From assembly GCA_002633005.1 (NCBI GenBank), contig NMRA01000302.1, positions 41,433 to 79,051 on the forward strand: a stretch of 37,619 nucleotides of DNA, read 5' to 3'. The position numbers were made by a program, and so were the translations under genes. A model generated the notes under the pieces. The model worked only from the letters and a program-made list of their open reading frames with translations, was not told the DNA's origin and searched no databases. Shown in pieces: positions 21,030 to 33,123 of this stretch; position 1 is the stretch's first letter; the number at the start of each line of letters is the position of its first letter. The DNA comes from Phoronis australis. Its lineage: Eukaryota; Phoronida; Phoronidae.

Positions 21030-23376
21030 TCTTTGTAATTTTGGCATCAATACTTTTATTAGTGTCGAATTGGTTAGCGTGTGATGCAGGAAATAAACAA
21101 GTTGTTAAAACTAAACTGGCATGTGTCAAACACCCGACCTAGTTAAGCAAATCACGTGTGGGCTTGCCGGGCAGCTTACCGTTGAGGCAGTGGAAGAGTT
21201 TCGTATGAAATCTTAAACCACGCTGGACAGGTGCTACAACTAGTGGGTTCCGATCTCTTCTTACTCAATAGAAGTGACACCCAGTAAATTAGCAACGCAG
21301 GATGACCCCGCTCCCCAACTAGGGCTTACAGTGGTCCTCTTTGCACAACAATTCTCTTTCATTTTTATTCCCATGGTGACGGGACGTTCGTAAATTTACG
21401 CTTATTGTCATTCTTATTTAGTTGCAAATGTTCAGTTATTCTTATGCTAATGTCTTTGTTGCGTCTCAGTGCGCCTTTGTTACGTGGGCATGTGGGCGCG
21501 ACTGTATGTGTCGGGCACTTCGCTAGCGACAGGCTTAGGAGAAGGGTGTTTCCTGTCTTTGTCTTCGTGAAAATTGATCGTTATCATGTGCAATTGAACT
21601 GAAACGTATGCCTGATGAGATGAAATACACATTTTTGATGTTCATTGGAGACTTGCTCTGTTACACCATGATAATTCCTACTATGTGACGACAGCGGATT
21701 TAGAATCTCCCTGCTCATATGCTGCATGGCGCGTCAGTTTATTTAGCGAACCTGGTCTCGATCCGAAAGAGGTCGTGCCAGTTCTTTGCGAGGACCAAAC
21801 GTTACTTTTCATCAGAGACAAGTTGAGGCGGATTTTATATCTGAGTTAGTCAGTGGTCTAAGTTTAAAGTTAGTGTGACGTCATAAATTCACTTTGAAAT
21901 GGTTATAGTAGCATAATCTCCAAAATATCTTGGTCTACTTGCGTCCAACGTAAGTCTATTTATATTGTTATATTGGCGCGAAGTGTCGATCATTTCTTAG
22001 GCCATCTCCAGATGTTAGACGGTTCTTAAAAGAACGATCACGGATGCCTGGTAACTTCATGGTGGGTGCTTTTTCCTAGTGGGAGGTGGGATTTGAAGCA
22101 CGGTCGTCTGCACCTCACTTCTAGTCGTTGAGTTATTCATCGTGCTTGCTTGGCTGATGGAATACTTGTGAGTTGCCCTGTAGCTTCATGTGCAAACCTA
22201 ATTTCTTTTTAAACTGTCGGGTACCCGGATCTTATCCGGTAGATGTCGCGTTATATACTTTCTAGATGTATGCCCGGCTACTCCAGATAAGCCATCGACT
22301 TCTTTGTAGGGTGTGTTTTGTTCAGTAATCCAGGGATGACTAAATCGAAGTCACCTTATGTTAAGGTCACATAAAGATGCTATGTCTCATTAAACTGTGA
22401 ATATGCAAATGGAGTACTAGATTACAAACAACCCCTGGTCTTTCAGTGTGCCAGAAACCATTCGAAAACCAGTTACCATTACAGTCTCGCGAATGTCTCG
22501 TTTTGCGAGACTATTTTTGTAAATGAGTATGGTAATATGTCATTGTTACCCTAATAAAACAACGCACAGTTTTGCGATCACGATTTTGTTGGTTTATCAG
22601 TGTGAGGCATTTTTGCGTGTGGAGGGCTGACAACCGTCTCAGTATCGCCTGTTGAGACGGTGGTAGCCTGCTGTCAACTTCTTCCCCGTTTCTATGGAGA
22701 GGTGACAGAAGGTCGGATTGGAATGAGGGTTATGCGCTAGCTACGCTGAGCATGTTGTCAGATACTGCCTTTGAAAGCTACTTCTCTTACTTTCTAACAC
22801 ATTAGCTGGGACTCCTTTAACTGCTTTTCTCATTAACAAGAAAAATTCGTCATTTCGAAGGATTTCGCAATCACAACGAAACAGCAACAATTAGTAAATG
22901 ACTTAATCCATTGTAGAGGACGAACTTCGTTTCGAATGACCATGGTCTGATTCGACATGTCGGGTTGTGACGTACTTTAAGCTGAGTCGAACTTTAATAA
23001 ATGTCAAAACTCAGTCTCATAATAAACCATAGACAACAGATTTGCAATTCCGGTATCTTCTTATGGAATTCCCAGCGGAGGTGCCAGTTTCATTTTGGTG
23101 AGCAGACGATTTAATTGTCAGAAGTAAAACCTCACTCCAGTCGCCTCTATGTTGAGTACTGAGTGAAGTTGCTGCCAGTGGCGAAAATCGCAGTTTTTGT
23201 GTACAGAGTTGTCTGGCCACATACGTACAATAGCCGATGATATGTATTTTTAACGAATCGGAGGCATTACCTCACCGCGTAAGTAAAGTATAGTATGATA
23301 CAATTCCACGTGTCAGCGTGACTTCAATTGTTTACATTCGCTAGAACAACAAATGGTAAATATTTGAAGCGGATTA
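21030..23376. other. No recognisable gene; two hairpins
   Basis: Only short frames without family resemblance are visible. Two hairpins stand out. AGTCTCGC (22483-22490) pairs with GCGAGACT (22505-22512). ACCGTCTCA (22633-22641) pairs with TGAGACGGT (22653-22661) and is flanked by GGCT and AGCC. Both could be transposon ends or structured RNA. Confidence 0.5.
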
Positions 23377-24601
23377 TTACTATGTGCGTGCAAGCGCAGA
23401 GTACTGTTGTTCCTGGGTTTTCTTCAATTTTATTACTCTGCGCGTTGAAGCGCAGAGTTATACTGTTCTACGTATTTTATCTTCTTAGTCTTATTATTCT
23501 TATTCTTCTTCATCCTTCCTTTTAATATTGTTATTACTCTTACATTAATTCATTTAGAGCAATAATATTCACTGTGATTGATAGGATAGTTAAGGGACTT
23601 ATATTGATTATATTTTTTGACCCAAAATGCACTAGGATGACCTGAAACAGGCCAGGGAGTGCATTTTGTCAAAATGCTTCTACTGTTTTTAGGTAGACTC
23701 TTCGAATTTTGTTAACAAGTAGGCACTAAAGGTCTGCATCGCTCTCTTTCACACGAAGGATGCAACTTTTATGCAATGTAATGCGTCTTTACTTCACTAT
23801 GCATGTGCATACACTACGCGCAGAGTTGTAAGTGCGCATACGCATTTGCGTTCTAGTATTCTTATTTTTTCTTATTCTTCTTATTCTTCCTTCCTTTTCA
23901 GATTGTTATTACTCACACATCCACTAGATAACAACAATCATATTCAGAATCCTTGATAAGATGATCAAGAGGTTTTTATTAACTGCAATTTTTTTGAACC
24001 AAAATGCACCCGAATGACCCGAAACGGGTCAAGGAGTGCATTTCGTAAAATTGCTTCTTCGTCTAAGGGTTTTTAGATAGACTCTTCGAATTTTGTTAAC
24101 AAGTAGGCACTAGAGATCTGCATCTGAAATTTACTTGGAATTACAATAGGATCAAGGGAACCGAGTTTCCGGGTCACAGGTCATAAAGTGCAAATGTGAT
24201 TTTTGAGCTAGAACTCTCATAATCATGCATATAATTACCATTCATAAATGAAAATTAATCACAAAGTTTGGGGTCACTAGGAGCAACTTTGGGGTCATTA
24301 AGTGCAGTTTTCTGTTAGATTAAAGACTTTTTCAATCAGGTTGTAGTTAAATGATGCAATAAGTAGAGCTTTCATATTCATGGTTGTTCAACCAATTGCC
24401 GACCAAATTCTATTGATCACATAGATTTGACTCAAAATGCACCCGGTCGACCCGAAATGGGTCAATGATTGCAGTCCATCAAAGTGTCTTCTTGGACAGA
24501 TTTTTAACTAGACTCTCCGAATTTTGAAAACAAGCAGGCACTGGAGAAGTGCATCCGAAATTTGCGTGGAATTTAAGTTAGATAAAGGGAACCGAGTTTC
24601 C

Positions 24602-24614
24602 AGGTCAAAGGTCA
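24602..24614 (+). promoter_or_regulatory. DR1 nuclear-receptor motif, perfect copy 1
   Basis: AGGTCAAAGGTCA is a direct repeat of AGGTCA with one spacer base, the consensus for HNF4 and RXR-type receptors. It recurs at the same place in most Helitron units. Confidence 0.6.
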
Positions 24615-24670
24615 TTAAGTGCAACAGTGATTGTTTTACATAATCACGTACAGTGTATATACATGTAGTT

Positions 24671-26720
24671 TTGGAGTGAAACCTGAAGACAGAACACATC
24701 ACTTCCTCTTACAGGAACCGCATATCAATATGTTGCACCGCACACGCAACAAGTGAAAAGTGCGAACAGTTATAGTAGTAGTAAGTATTCGACATTTATG
24801 AAGGCAGTTGCTCTGGGGTGTGTTTCATGAAAGTGACGTCAGGCTCAAGACAGAAATTTGGTCTTCCGCTTCCACTTCACAGTTGTGGAATGAAGGTTTA
24901 GCCAAATGTTTATGAACGCATCACACTCCAGAAACAGTTTATAAAAATTATATCAGTTTAACAAGCAGTGAAGCGCACGTTTTCAGAGACTGCATTTTTG
25001 CTCAAGTGAGAGTTAGCTTTTTTTTTCAGAAATATTTATGTGGAGCGTCAGTAACTTTTCATGAAACAGGCTAGTTTTCCAGCGAAACTGCTGTACGCCA
25101 ATGTTGGTTAGTCCGAGATGATAGACCAAAATCTAATGTCTGGTAAGTTTTTGAAAATTACGGCGTACACTGCTTTACAATTGTTGACTTTTGCCGAGGT
25201 CAACACGTTGGTTTGTAATTTCCAAATCTGTAATGATATTCGAGGCTCAGTCAATAACATCCCAAAGACAGGGGTCCTTGTTTTTACTCATGGCAGACGA
25301 TACAGTATAGGCCCTTCAATGTGCATAATTGAAAATGCTTGTTGTACGCAATCGACATATTCAAAATTACAAGAAGTACCACGCGAAGCTACAAATCAAC
25401 TGGAGTTTCTTTTAAGGTTATTTAGGATCCTCGAAAAATGTCGAAACTTGGCAAACTCTGGAACATCTAGTCTCAGAAATGGCTTTTCGGGTTCCTTTGA
25501 ACCTTTCAGATCCCATGCACTCTGTACTGTCCTCCAGAACGCTGTCAGCAATTGTTTTTTGCAACTTCCAGTTTTGTATTAGAGGCTATAAAAATGGGAC
25601 ACGCCTGATTTTTACGAACAAAACTGAAAAGTAGCATAGAATGAAAACGAAATAATAACTTAGCAAACTGTAACAATTAATGGCAAATTGGTATAAAGTC
25701 AAAAATCAAATTCTTAAGGCTTTCTTCTGTTAGAGAATATTATCATTTTTCTCAGTTAAAATCTATGGTTTGTAGATATTTGACAAAATACACAGACACG
25801 TCAATGAAGTCATGCATAACCCAATTTATTCATTTATTTTTTGTATTGTACTTACAGCAGTACTTCATTTGTGTTCACCCAATTGTTCATTTTTCCATGT
25901 AATTTTGGACTTCATTAAATGTAGCCCATGCCAAAGGACGTCGTGTGGAGCTCGCAAGGCATTGTTTAACTCGAGACATCTATGCGACGGGCGTAAGCGC
26001 GTCGCATGCCTATCAAGTTGAGGACGCTACCATTGCTTACCTTTTTGCGTCTTTGTTGAATGTTTCACTAAAGATGGCGTGGATATCGTACCTTGGGCGC
26101 ACATCAGGCTGTTACCGATATATGCTTGTCATTGTCTTTATTATAATAAAGATAAACAAAGTGAACAATGGAAACACCAATCTACGATCTCTATGCCACC
26201 AGCTTCCGATCTAGTTTCTCGTAACGATATGATGATTATCATCATCATCATCATTATTTGATGGCGTTCTCATAAAAAATGACCCACCCCCTCACTGAAG
26301 TGGTCATTTTGCCGCCAGATACTACAATAAATGCTTCGCTTTTGTGGAATTCTACACCTTGCGACACATGAAAAAATCAGTTTGATGAACTTCGTAAACA
26401 ATCAAGATTGATGTTTGTTACCCTCACGCAATTGACTACTCGTGTCTAAAATTTCAGGTGACATGATTGGCCTTGGATTTGGCGTGTGTATTGGCGGGTT
26501 AGTTTTGGGCATGGTAGCTATGCTTGCGATTTGTCGTCTGCGCTCTGGAAACATTTCAAATGGACAATATAAACTACCAACATGAAAATCAAACCACAGT
26601 TGTACATATTACCTCAGTTCCAATGATATTGTACTGGCATTGACAACAGACGAATCAAAACTATGCTTTGTACATGAGGCGCTCATTAATGTACATACCA
26701 ATTTGAAGTAAGTCTTCTAT
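24671..26720. other. 2.05-kb island of non-repeat DNA inside the Helitron array
   Basis: The array breaks off at TATACATGTAGTT (24658-24670) and resumes after an identical 13-mer (26721-26733). The sequence between is unlike the array. About 220 bp at its left (24820-25040) resembles 32480-32690, just outside the array. It carries the transmembrane exon at 26458. It also has a minus-strand open frame near 25570-25406 without an ATG (FWRTVQSAWDLKGSKEPEKP, then FLRLDVPEFAKFRHFSRIL), which I cannot assign. Origin could be gene capture, an insertion with 13-bp target duplication, or two array blocks flanking host DNA. Confidence 0.6.
25925..26585 (+). CDS. Terminal transmembrane exon of a membrane protein, with possible upstream exon
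   Basis: The exon at 26458-26585 follows the acceptor TCTAAAATTTCAG in phase 1 and stops at TGA 26583. It encodes 41 residues: a Gly-rich hydrophobic helix (MIGLGFGVCIGGLVLGMVAM then LAIC), a basic stop-transfer RLR, and a tail of about 13 residues ending NGQYKLPT. This is a single-pass type I membrane end, and phase 1 is the usual phase for exons after Ig or FN3 domains. A possible preceding exon (25925-25992, phase 2 in, phase 1 out at GTAAGC) reads PCQRTSCGARKALFNSRHLC and joins in frame, but is much weaker. The Ig/FN3 gene to the right runs on the other strand, so the parent gene is unknown. Confidence 0.55.
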
Positions 26721-27710
26721 TATACATGTAGTTCTCATTCGTAGAGAAAATTCAGTTACAAACTTTGATGTCATTAGGTGCAACTGTGTGGTCATTAGGT
26801 GCAGTTTTCCGTTGATATTCTTACTCTTTAATCTTGATCTTTCTTAGTTACCAGGGACATCTCTCTCTTTCACATAAAGAATGCAACATCTATGCAATGT
26901 AATGCCCCAATACTTCACTATGCACATGCATACACCACACGCAGAGTTGTAAGTGCGCATACGCAATTGCGTTCTAGTTCTTATTATTCTTATTCTTCTT
27001 CCTCCCTTTTCATGTTGTTATTAATCATACATTCATTCATTTAGAACAATAATATTCATTGTGACTGATACGATAGTTAAGGAATTTATGTTGATTATAT
27101 TTTTTGACCCAAAATGCACTAGGATGACCTGAAACGGGTCAAGGAGCGCATGTTGTCAAAATGCTTCTTCTTTTACAGTTTTTTATATAGACTCTTCGAA
27201 TTTTGTTAACAAGTAGGCACTAGAGATCTGCATCCGAAATTTATTTTGATTTCCAATCGGATCAAGGGAACCTAGTTTCCGGGACAAAGGTCATTAAGTG
27301 CAAAAGTGATTTTTGAGCTAGACTTTTCATAATCATGCATCTGGTTACCATTCATAAAGGAAGTTCGGTTACAATTTCTGGGTTCACTAGGTGCAAATTT
27401 GGGGGCCATTAAGTGCAGTTTTCTGTTAAATCTAAGACATATTCAATCAGCTTGTACTTAAATGATGCGTTAGGGAAAGCATTTATATTCATGGTGGTTA
27501 AACCAATTGCCGATCAAATTCTATTGTTCACATGGATTTGACTCAAAATGCACCAGATTGACCCGAAATGGGTCAAGGGGTGCATTCCATCAAGTTGCTT
27601 CTTCTCCTACAGGTTTTTAGATAATCTGAATTTAGATAACAAGCAGGCACTACAGATCTGCATCCGAAATTTACGTGGAATTTAAATGGGATCAAAGGTA
27701 CCGAGTTTCA

Positions 27711-27723
27711 AGGTCAAAGGTCA
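27711..27723 (+). promoter_or_regulatory. DR1 nuclear-receptor motif, perfect copy 2
   Basis: AGGTCAAAGGTCA at the same position in the unit as the copy at 24602. One-mismatch versions (GGGTCAAAGGTCA) are at 28336, 29178, 30211 and 30644. Confidence 0.6.
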
Positions 27724-28637
27724 TTAAGTGCAAAAGTGGTTTTTGAGCTACACCTTACAAAATCAAGTATATAGTTTACATTGGTAAAGAAAATTCAGTC
27801 ACAAACTTTGGGGCCATTAGGTGCAACTGTGTGGTCATTAGGTGCAGTTTTCCATTGATAATCTTACTTTTCTCTCTTGCTTTTTCATAGTTAGCAAGGA
27901 CATCGCTCTCTTTCACACGAAGGATGCAACTTTTATGCAATGTAATGCGTCTTTACTTCACTATGCATGTGCATACACTACGCGCAGATTTGTAAATGCG
28001 CATACCCAATTGCGTTCTAGTATTCTTATTTTTCTTATTCTTCTTATTCTTCCTTCCTTTTCAGATTGTTATTACTCAAACATCCATTAGATAACAACAA
28101 TCATATTCAGAATCCTTGATAAGATAATCAAGAGGTTTTTATTAATTGTAATTTTTTGAACCCAAATGCACCCGAATGACCCAAAACGGGTCAAGGAGTG
28201 TATTTCGTAAAATTGCTTCTTCGTCTAAGGGTTTTTACATAGGCTCTTCGAATTTTGTTAACAAGTAGGCACTAGTCGAGATCTGCATCCGAAATTTATT
28301 TTGAATTCCAATAGGATCAAGGGAACCGAGTTTCCGGGTCAAAGGTCATTAAGTGCAAATGTGATTTTTTACATAGTCATGTATATAGTTCTCATTCGTG
28401 GAGAAAATTTAGTTACAAACTTTGATGTCATTAGGTGCAACTGTGTGATCATTATGTGCAGTTTTCCGTTGAATCAGATATTCTTACTCCTTAATCTTGC
28501 TCTTTCATAGTTACCAGGGACATCTCTCTCTATCACACAAAGGATGCAACATCTATGCAATGTAATGCCCCAATACTTCACTATGCAGATGCATACACAA
28601 CGCGCAGAGTTGTAAGTGCGCATACGCAATTGCATTC

Positions 28638-29139
28638 AGGCACAACTTTAGTAATGTCTCTCCAAACTGTAAATGTGGTGACAATTAATCTTCAAATGTC
28701 CCCTCATCGAATACCTGAGAGACTCACTCTTTCGTGCACTCAATGATAACCAATCAATTGTTAACGCTCTCAATTCTTGTAATAATATCCCTACTGGAGT
28801 TACATTATTATTGAATGGTAGTCCTAACCTTGACCTCGTTCTCAACGAATTCCTCCTAAGCAACGTTAGTAATTTTTATGTACTGTTTATCAATATTGCT
28901 GCGTCTGATTTCCATACATGAATCTACATATTTTTGTTTTCATATATTTGTAATAGCATATCTAAGTATTGGAATACTTATATTAGATGCTACTTAATTG
29001 TGTATACCTCTATGTATATTAGTTTCATTTATGAATTGTTTACAACCCAGATATAATGCTTCGCGGTTTCTGGGTTTGTTATTATTCTTTGTATGTTCTG
29101 TGTATTCTTCAATAAATATATATCACTTTAAAAAAAAAT
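28638..29139 (+). mobile_element. LINE 3' fragment inserted in the Helitron array (copy 3)
   Basis: The plus-strand translation begins with a zinc-knuckle-like SPNCKCGD. After a shift it continues as LFRALNDNQSIVNALNSC, then LLLNGSPNLDLVLNEFLL, and stops near 28921. This resembles the C-terminal end of L1/Tx1-type ORF2. The 3' UTR carries AACCCAGA (29044) paired with TCTGGGTT (29069), then AATAAATATATATCAC and a poly-A run at 29130-29138. The array sequence that should lie at this point is deleted (several hundred bases). Confidence 0.75.
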
Positions 29140-31246
29140 ACTTTTTATTTCCAATCGGATCAGGGAACCTAGTTTCCGGGTCAAAGGTCATTAAGTGCAA
29201 AAGTGATTTTTGAGCTACACCTTTCATAATCATGCATATGGTTACCATTCATAAAGGAAGTTCAATTACTAACGTTGGGTTGAACTTTGGGGTCATTAAG
29301 TGCAGTTTTCTGTTAAATTTAAGACATTTTCAATCAGCTTGTACATAAATGGTGCATTAGGGAGAGCATTCATATTCATGGTGGTTCAACCAATTGCCGA
29401 TCAGCTTCTATTGATCACATGTATTTGACTCAAAATGCACTGGATTGACTAGAAACGGGTCAAGGAATGTATTCTGTCGGATTACTTCTCCTTCTATAGG
29501 CTTTTAGATTGATTCTTCAAGTTTTGTTTACAAGTAGGCACTAGAGATCTGCATCCGAAATTTAGGTGGAATTTAAATCCGATAAAGGGAACCAAGTTTC
29601 CGGGTCAAAGGCAAAGGTCATTAAGTGCAAAAGTCATCTTTCAGCTAGACCTTACATAATCACGCATATACTTTTCATTTGTAAAGGATATTCAGTCACA
29701 AACTTTGGGGTTATTAGGTGAAAATGTGGGGTCATTTGGTGCACTTTTCCGTTGATATTCTTAGTTTTTACTCTTGCTCTTTCATAGTTACCAGGGACAT
29801 CTCTCCCGTTCACACAAAGGATGCAAATTTTATGCAATGTAATGCGCTTATACTTCACTGTGCATGTGGATACACCACGCGCAGAGTTGTAAGTGCGCAT
29901 ACGCAATGGCATTCTAGTTCTTATTCTTCTTATTCTTATTCTTCCTTCCTTTTCAGATTGTTATTACTCTTGCATCGATTCGTTAACAAAAATCATATTC
30001 ATTGTGGTTAATACGATAATGAAACGATTTTTAATGATTATATTTTCACCCAAAATGCACCGGAATGACCCAAACAGGTCAAGGAGTGCACTCCCTTAAA
30101 ATGCTTTTTCTTGTAGAGGTTTCAATTTTGTAAGTAAGTAGGCACTAACGAAGTGCATCCATTCCGAAATTTACTTGGATTTCCAATCGGATGAAGGAAA
30201 ATGAGTTTCCGGGTCAAAGGTCATTAGGTGCAGAAGTGATTTTTGAGCTAGACCTTTCATGATCATGCATGTGATTACCATTCATAAAGGAAGTTCAGTC
30301 ACAAACTTTGGGGTCACTAGGTTCAAATATGGGGTCATTAAGTGCAGTTTTCTGTTAAATTTAAGACTTTTTCAATCACCTTGTACGTAAATGATGCATT
30401 AGTGAGAGCGTTCAAATTCATGGTGGTTCAACTAATTGCCTATCAAATTCTATTGATTACATGGATTTGACTCAAAATGCACCGGATTTACCCGAAATGG
30501 GTCAACAAGGGCATTCCGTCAAATTGCATCTCGTTCAACAGGTTTTTAGATAGACTCTTCGAATTTTGTTAGGAAGTAGGCACTAGAGATCTGCATCCGA
30601 GGTTTACTTGGAATTTCAATCGGATCAAGGTAACCGAGTTTCCGGGTCAAAGGTCATTAAGTGCAAAAGTGATTTTTGAGCTAGGCCTTACATAATCAAG
30701 TGTGTAGTTTTCATTCGTAAAGAAAAATCAGTCACAAACTTTGGGGTCATTAGGTGCAACTGTGTGGTCAGTAGGTGCAGTTTTCCGTTGATATTCTTAC
30801 TCTTCACTCTTGCTCTTTCATTGTTACCAGGGACACCTCTCTCTTTCGCACAAAGGATTTAACTTTTATGCAATGTAATGCAACTATACTTCACTATGCA
30901 CATGTAAGTGCGCATACGCAATTGCGTTCTAGTTCTTATTCTTATTCTTATTCTTCTTTCGACCAACTTCGAGGCTTAATAACTCCAAAATGGGTGCAGG
31001 TACAGTATGTTTTTTAAATTCTGCATGTGATTTTTGGCAGTACATAAATTTTGATTCGTTATTTAATCATATTCCAAATTGCACCGGAAGAGGTCGTTTG
31101 AGGCAAAGGTCATATAATTTTCAAAATGCTACTCCTTCAGTTTTAAAGCTATCTTTTTCAAATTCGGTGCACTGGTATAAGTCAACATGACAATTTAAAA
31201 AAATTACTTTTCTAAGTAGGTAATCGAATTATCCAATCAGATAAAC

Positions 31247-31259
31247 AGGTCAAAGGTCA
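31247..31259 (+). promoter_or_regulatory. DR1 nuclear-receptor motif, perfect copy 3
   Basis: AGGTCAAAGGTCA in the 3' part of the composite. The equivalent sites in the small copy lie on the minus strand at 5481-5493 (perfect) and 5913-5925 (GGGTCAAAGGTCA). Confidence 0.6.
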
Positions 31260-32130
31260 TTAGGTGCAAACTAATATTTTTAGCGAGACACTTCAAATTC
31301 AGAAGTCTGATTGGTACTTCTAATTCAATTCGAATTACAAAGTTTCAGGTGATTTAGTGCAATCATGGGGTCATTAGGTGCATTTTTCTTCAGAAAATTA
31401 GTCTTTTTCCTTCACCAAGTATTCTGGTTTGTCACCCGTTGGACAACTGTTATTGTCAGCATTAAGCACGCTTTTCACGGGCTTTGCAATAATTCTCTTA
31501 AAGATGCTGATAATGCACTGGATAGGGTCAATTAGTGCAAAGGTCATCTAACGTTCAAAATTCTATATCTACTACATTTTTCAAGGAATTCTTTTCAATT
31601 TCAGCACACTGGTGTAAGTCAACATGCCAATTGAACACCCTTCTTTACTACGCAATAGGCTTAACCAATACGAAAAAATAGGTCGGAGGTCATTGAGTGC
31701 AAACTAAAATTTTGAGCTAGAGACTTCAAAATTACATATCTGTTTACTAAATGCAATTGAGCTTGAATTCTAAATTTTTAGGCCATTTGGTGTACCCATG
31801 GGGTCATTAGGTGCATTTTTCTTCTGAAAGTTTGACCAATTCATTCATGTTGTAATCTGAAGTGCTTAAAGTAAAACATCTGTGATTCTTAGCATCAACC
31901 ACACTTTTAATTGAGTTTAGAATTTTTCCCTCATTGGGGCTCTTAATGCACTGGAAGAGGTCAATTAGTGGAAAGGTCATCAAAATATTTACATGTAATT
32001 TCTCCTACAATTTTAAACAATTACTTCTCATGTTGGTGAACAGGTTGCTGTCAATAACTTGTCATAACAATCCCAGTTATACGCACGCGCAGTGTCCATT
32101 ATTGTCACGCCGTGACAATAATCTTTCTAG

Positions 32131-32957
32131 AGGAATATTTGGTTGTCACAACGCGGTGGCTTTCAGTTCACCATTCCAAGAGTAATCCTAATTATATGAA
32201 AGAACTCAGCAAGACACTTTCTATAAACTATATTTATGTCTTCTCAATTATCACACACTTCTGATCAGTCATAAAGAAATCTTTGAAATTTTTTAAGTAC
32301 AGTCATAATTTTTTCACAGGTTACAGCAGTTAATAAAAGCTGCGCAGAACAATACCATATTGAACGAGGAGTTTAACACCTGACCTTTACTCTTACTCTC
32401 CAAATTATTTCCTGAAACAGACAAAAGTGCATCGTGAATATCTTACGTGGCAACGAAGTCGATGATGAAACTTGGGTTTGTCACCAAAAGGTGACGTCAG
32501 ACTTGAGAAAGAAATTAGGTCAAAGGCTCCCACTTCGCAATTGCTGGAAAAGGATTATCCAGAAATTAATTATGAACATATCGCAGTCTAGAAATAATTT
32601 GTAGAAGTTATCCCAGTAATTAGCAATTAGGTGTGTACTCTCAGAGACTTTTCATTTTCAGTGAGATTTAGTTATTTAGTTTTCCTAAGTGTGTCAAAAA
32701 TGACCGCAACTTAAACTGGCAACCACGTAATAAGCAACAGATAATGATAGAAACATTCTAACCCGTGTTTTACAATATTAACAAATATTATTTACTACAA
32801 CTAGATCACTTTAAGTGACATCGGCGAAAACAATTTCCTGGGATAAACCTCAACAAGTCCCTCTATTGGAGAGCTTCAGAACTAAAAACAAAGGTCTTTA
32901 CCCCAGTATTTAGAACACTGTGAATTTCACTTTACCCGGACGGGTTTACTTTCTTAC
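32131..32957. other. Intronic or intergenic; no exon found
   Basis: The next exon of the Ig/FN3 gene should start in phase 1 on the minus strand, but none with a membrane helix or further domain is visible here. Bases 32480-32690 resemble 24820-25040, sharing the landmark GTGACGTCAG. Confidence 0.5.
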
Positions 32958-33123
32958 CTTTTGTTGTCACCTCGAAATTCGAAGAACAAGACAGTTTGTT
33001 TGGGAAGTCAGTATTAGAAGAACACACTCTAAAAGTGTGCAGAGTGCCCCTCATAAGTTGCACCGCTGTCAATGTCGGTATGGTACCGTTAGTTTCCGTC
33101 TTGTACCCAATGTCTACTTTTGA
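32958..33123 (-). CDS. Exon: FN3 domain, second half
   Basis: Enters in phase 0 after CTCTTTTCAG and leaves in phase 1 at AAAAG|GTAAGAAAG. It contains TLTAVQLMRGTLHTFRVCSS and ends SSNFEVTTKG, the F-strand pattern and VTTKG ending of fibronectin type III. Confidence 0.78.

Larger units (their letters stand above)
23377..32130 (+). mobile_element. Composite Helitron-like array, 8.75 kb
   Basis: The left end (TTACTATGTGCGTG) and the right end (TTATTGTCACG-C-CGTGACAATAA then TCTTTCTAG) match the two ends of the 1.33-kb copy at 5043-6374, in opposite orientation. Between them, 430-bp units (GTAGGCACTA landmark near 24098 and 24528, 27208 and 27640, 30135 and 30570) are paired into higher-order units of about 1.04 kb. 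Each of these restarts with the GCGCAGAGTTGTAAGTGCGC hairpin and a (TTCTTA)n tract near 23820, 26940, 27980, 28605, 29880 and 30910. The last 1.17 kb is collinear with the small copy. Every unit carries a short GACCCGAAAYGGGTC inverted repeat. Two foreign segments interrupt it (24671-26720 and 28638-29139). There is no helicase or other protein, so it is non-autonomous. Confidence 0.75.

Noticed and set aside
21640-21846. Open plus-strand frame without an ATG (about 70 codons)
   Set aside because: It has no splice-site pair and no family resemblance. Frames of this length are expected by chance in a window this size.
25118-25582. 154-aa plus-strand frame in the island
   Set aside because: No family resemblance, and the minus strand over its right half also reads as a plausible protein. 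Coding status cannot be decided, so it is not called as a gene.
23377-32130. CRISPR-like array of repeats
   Set aside because: The units are 430 bp and degenerate with no regular spacers, and the context is eukaryotic. The element ends identify it as a transposon array.
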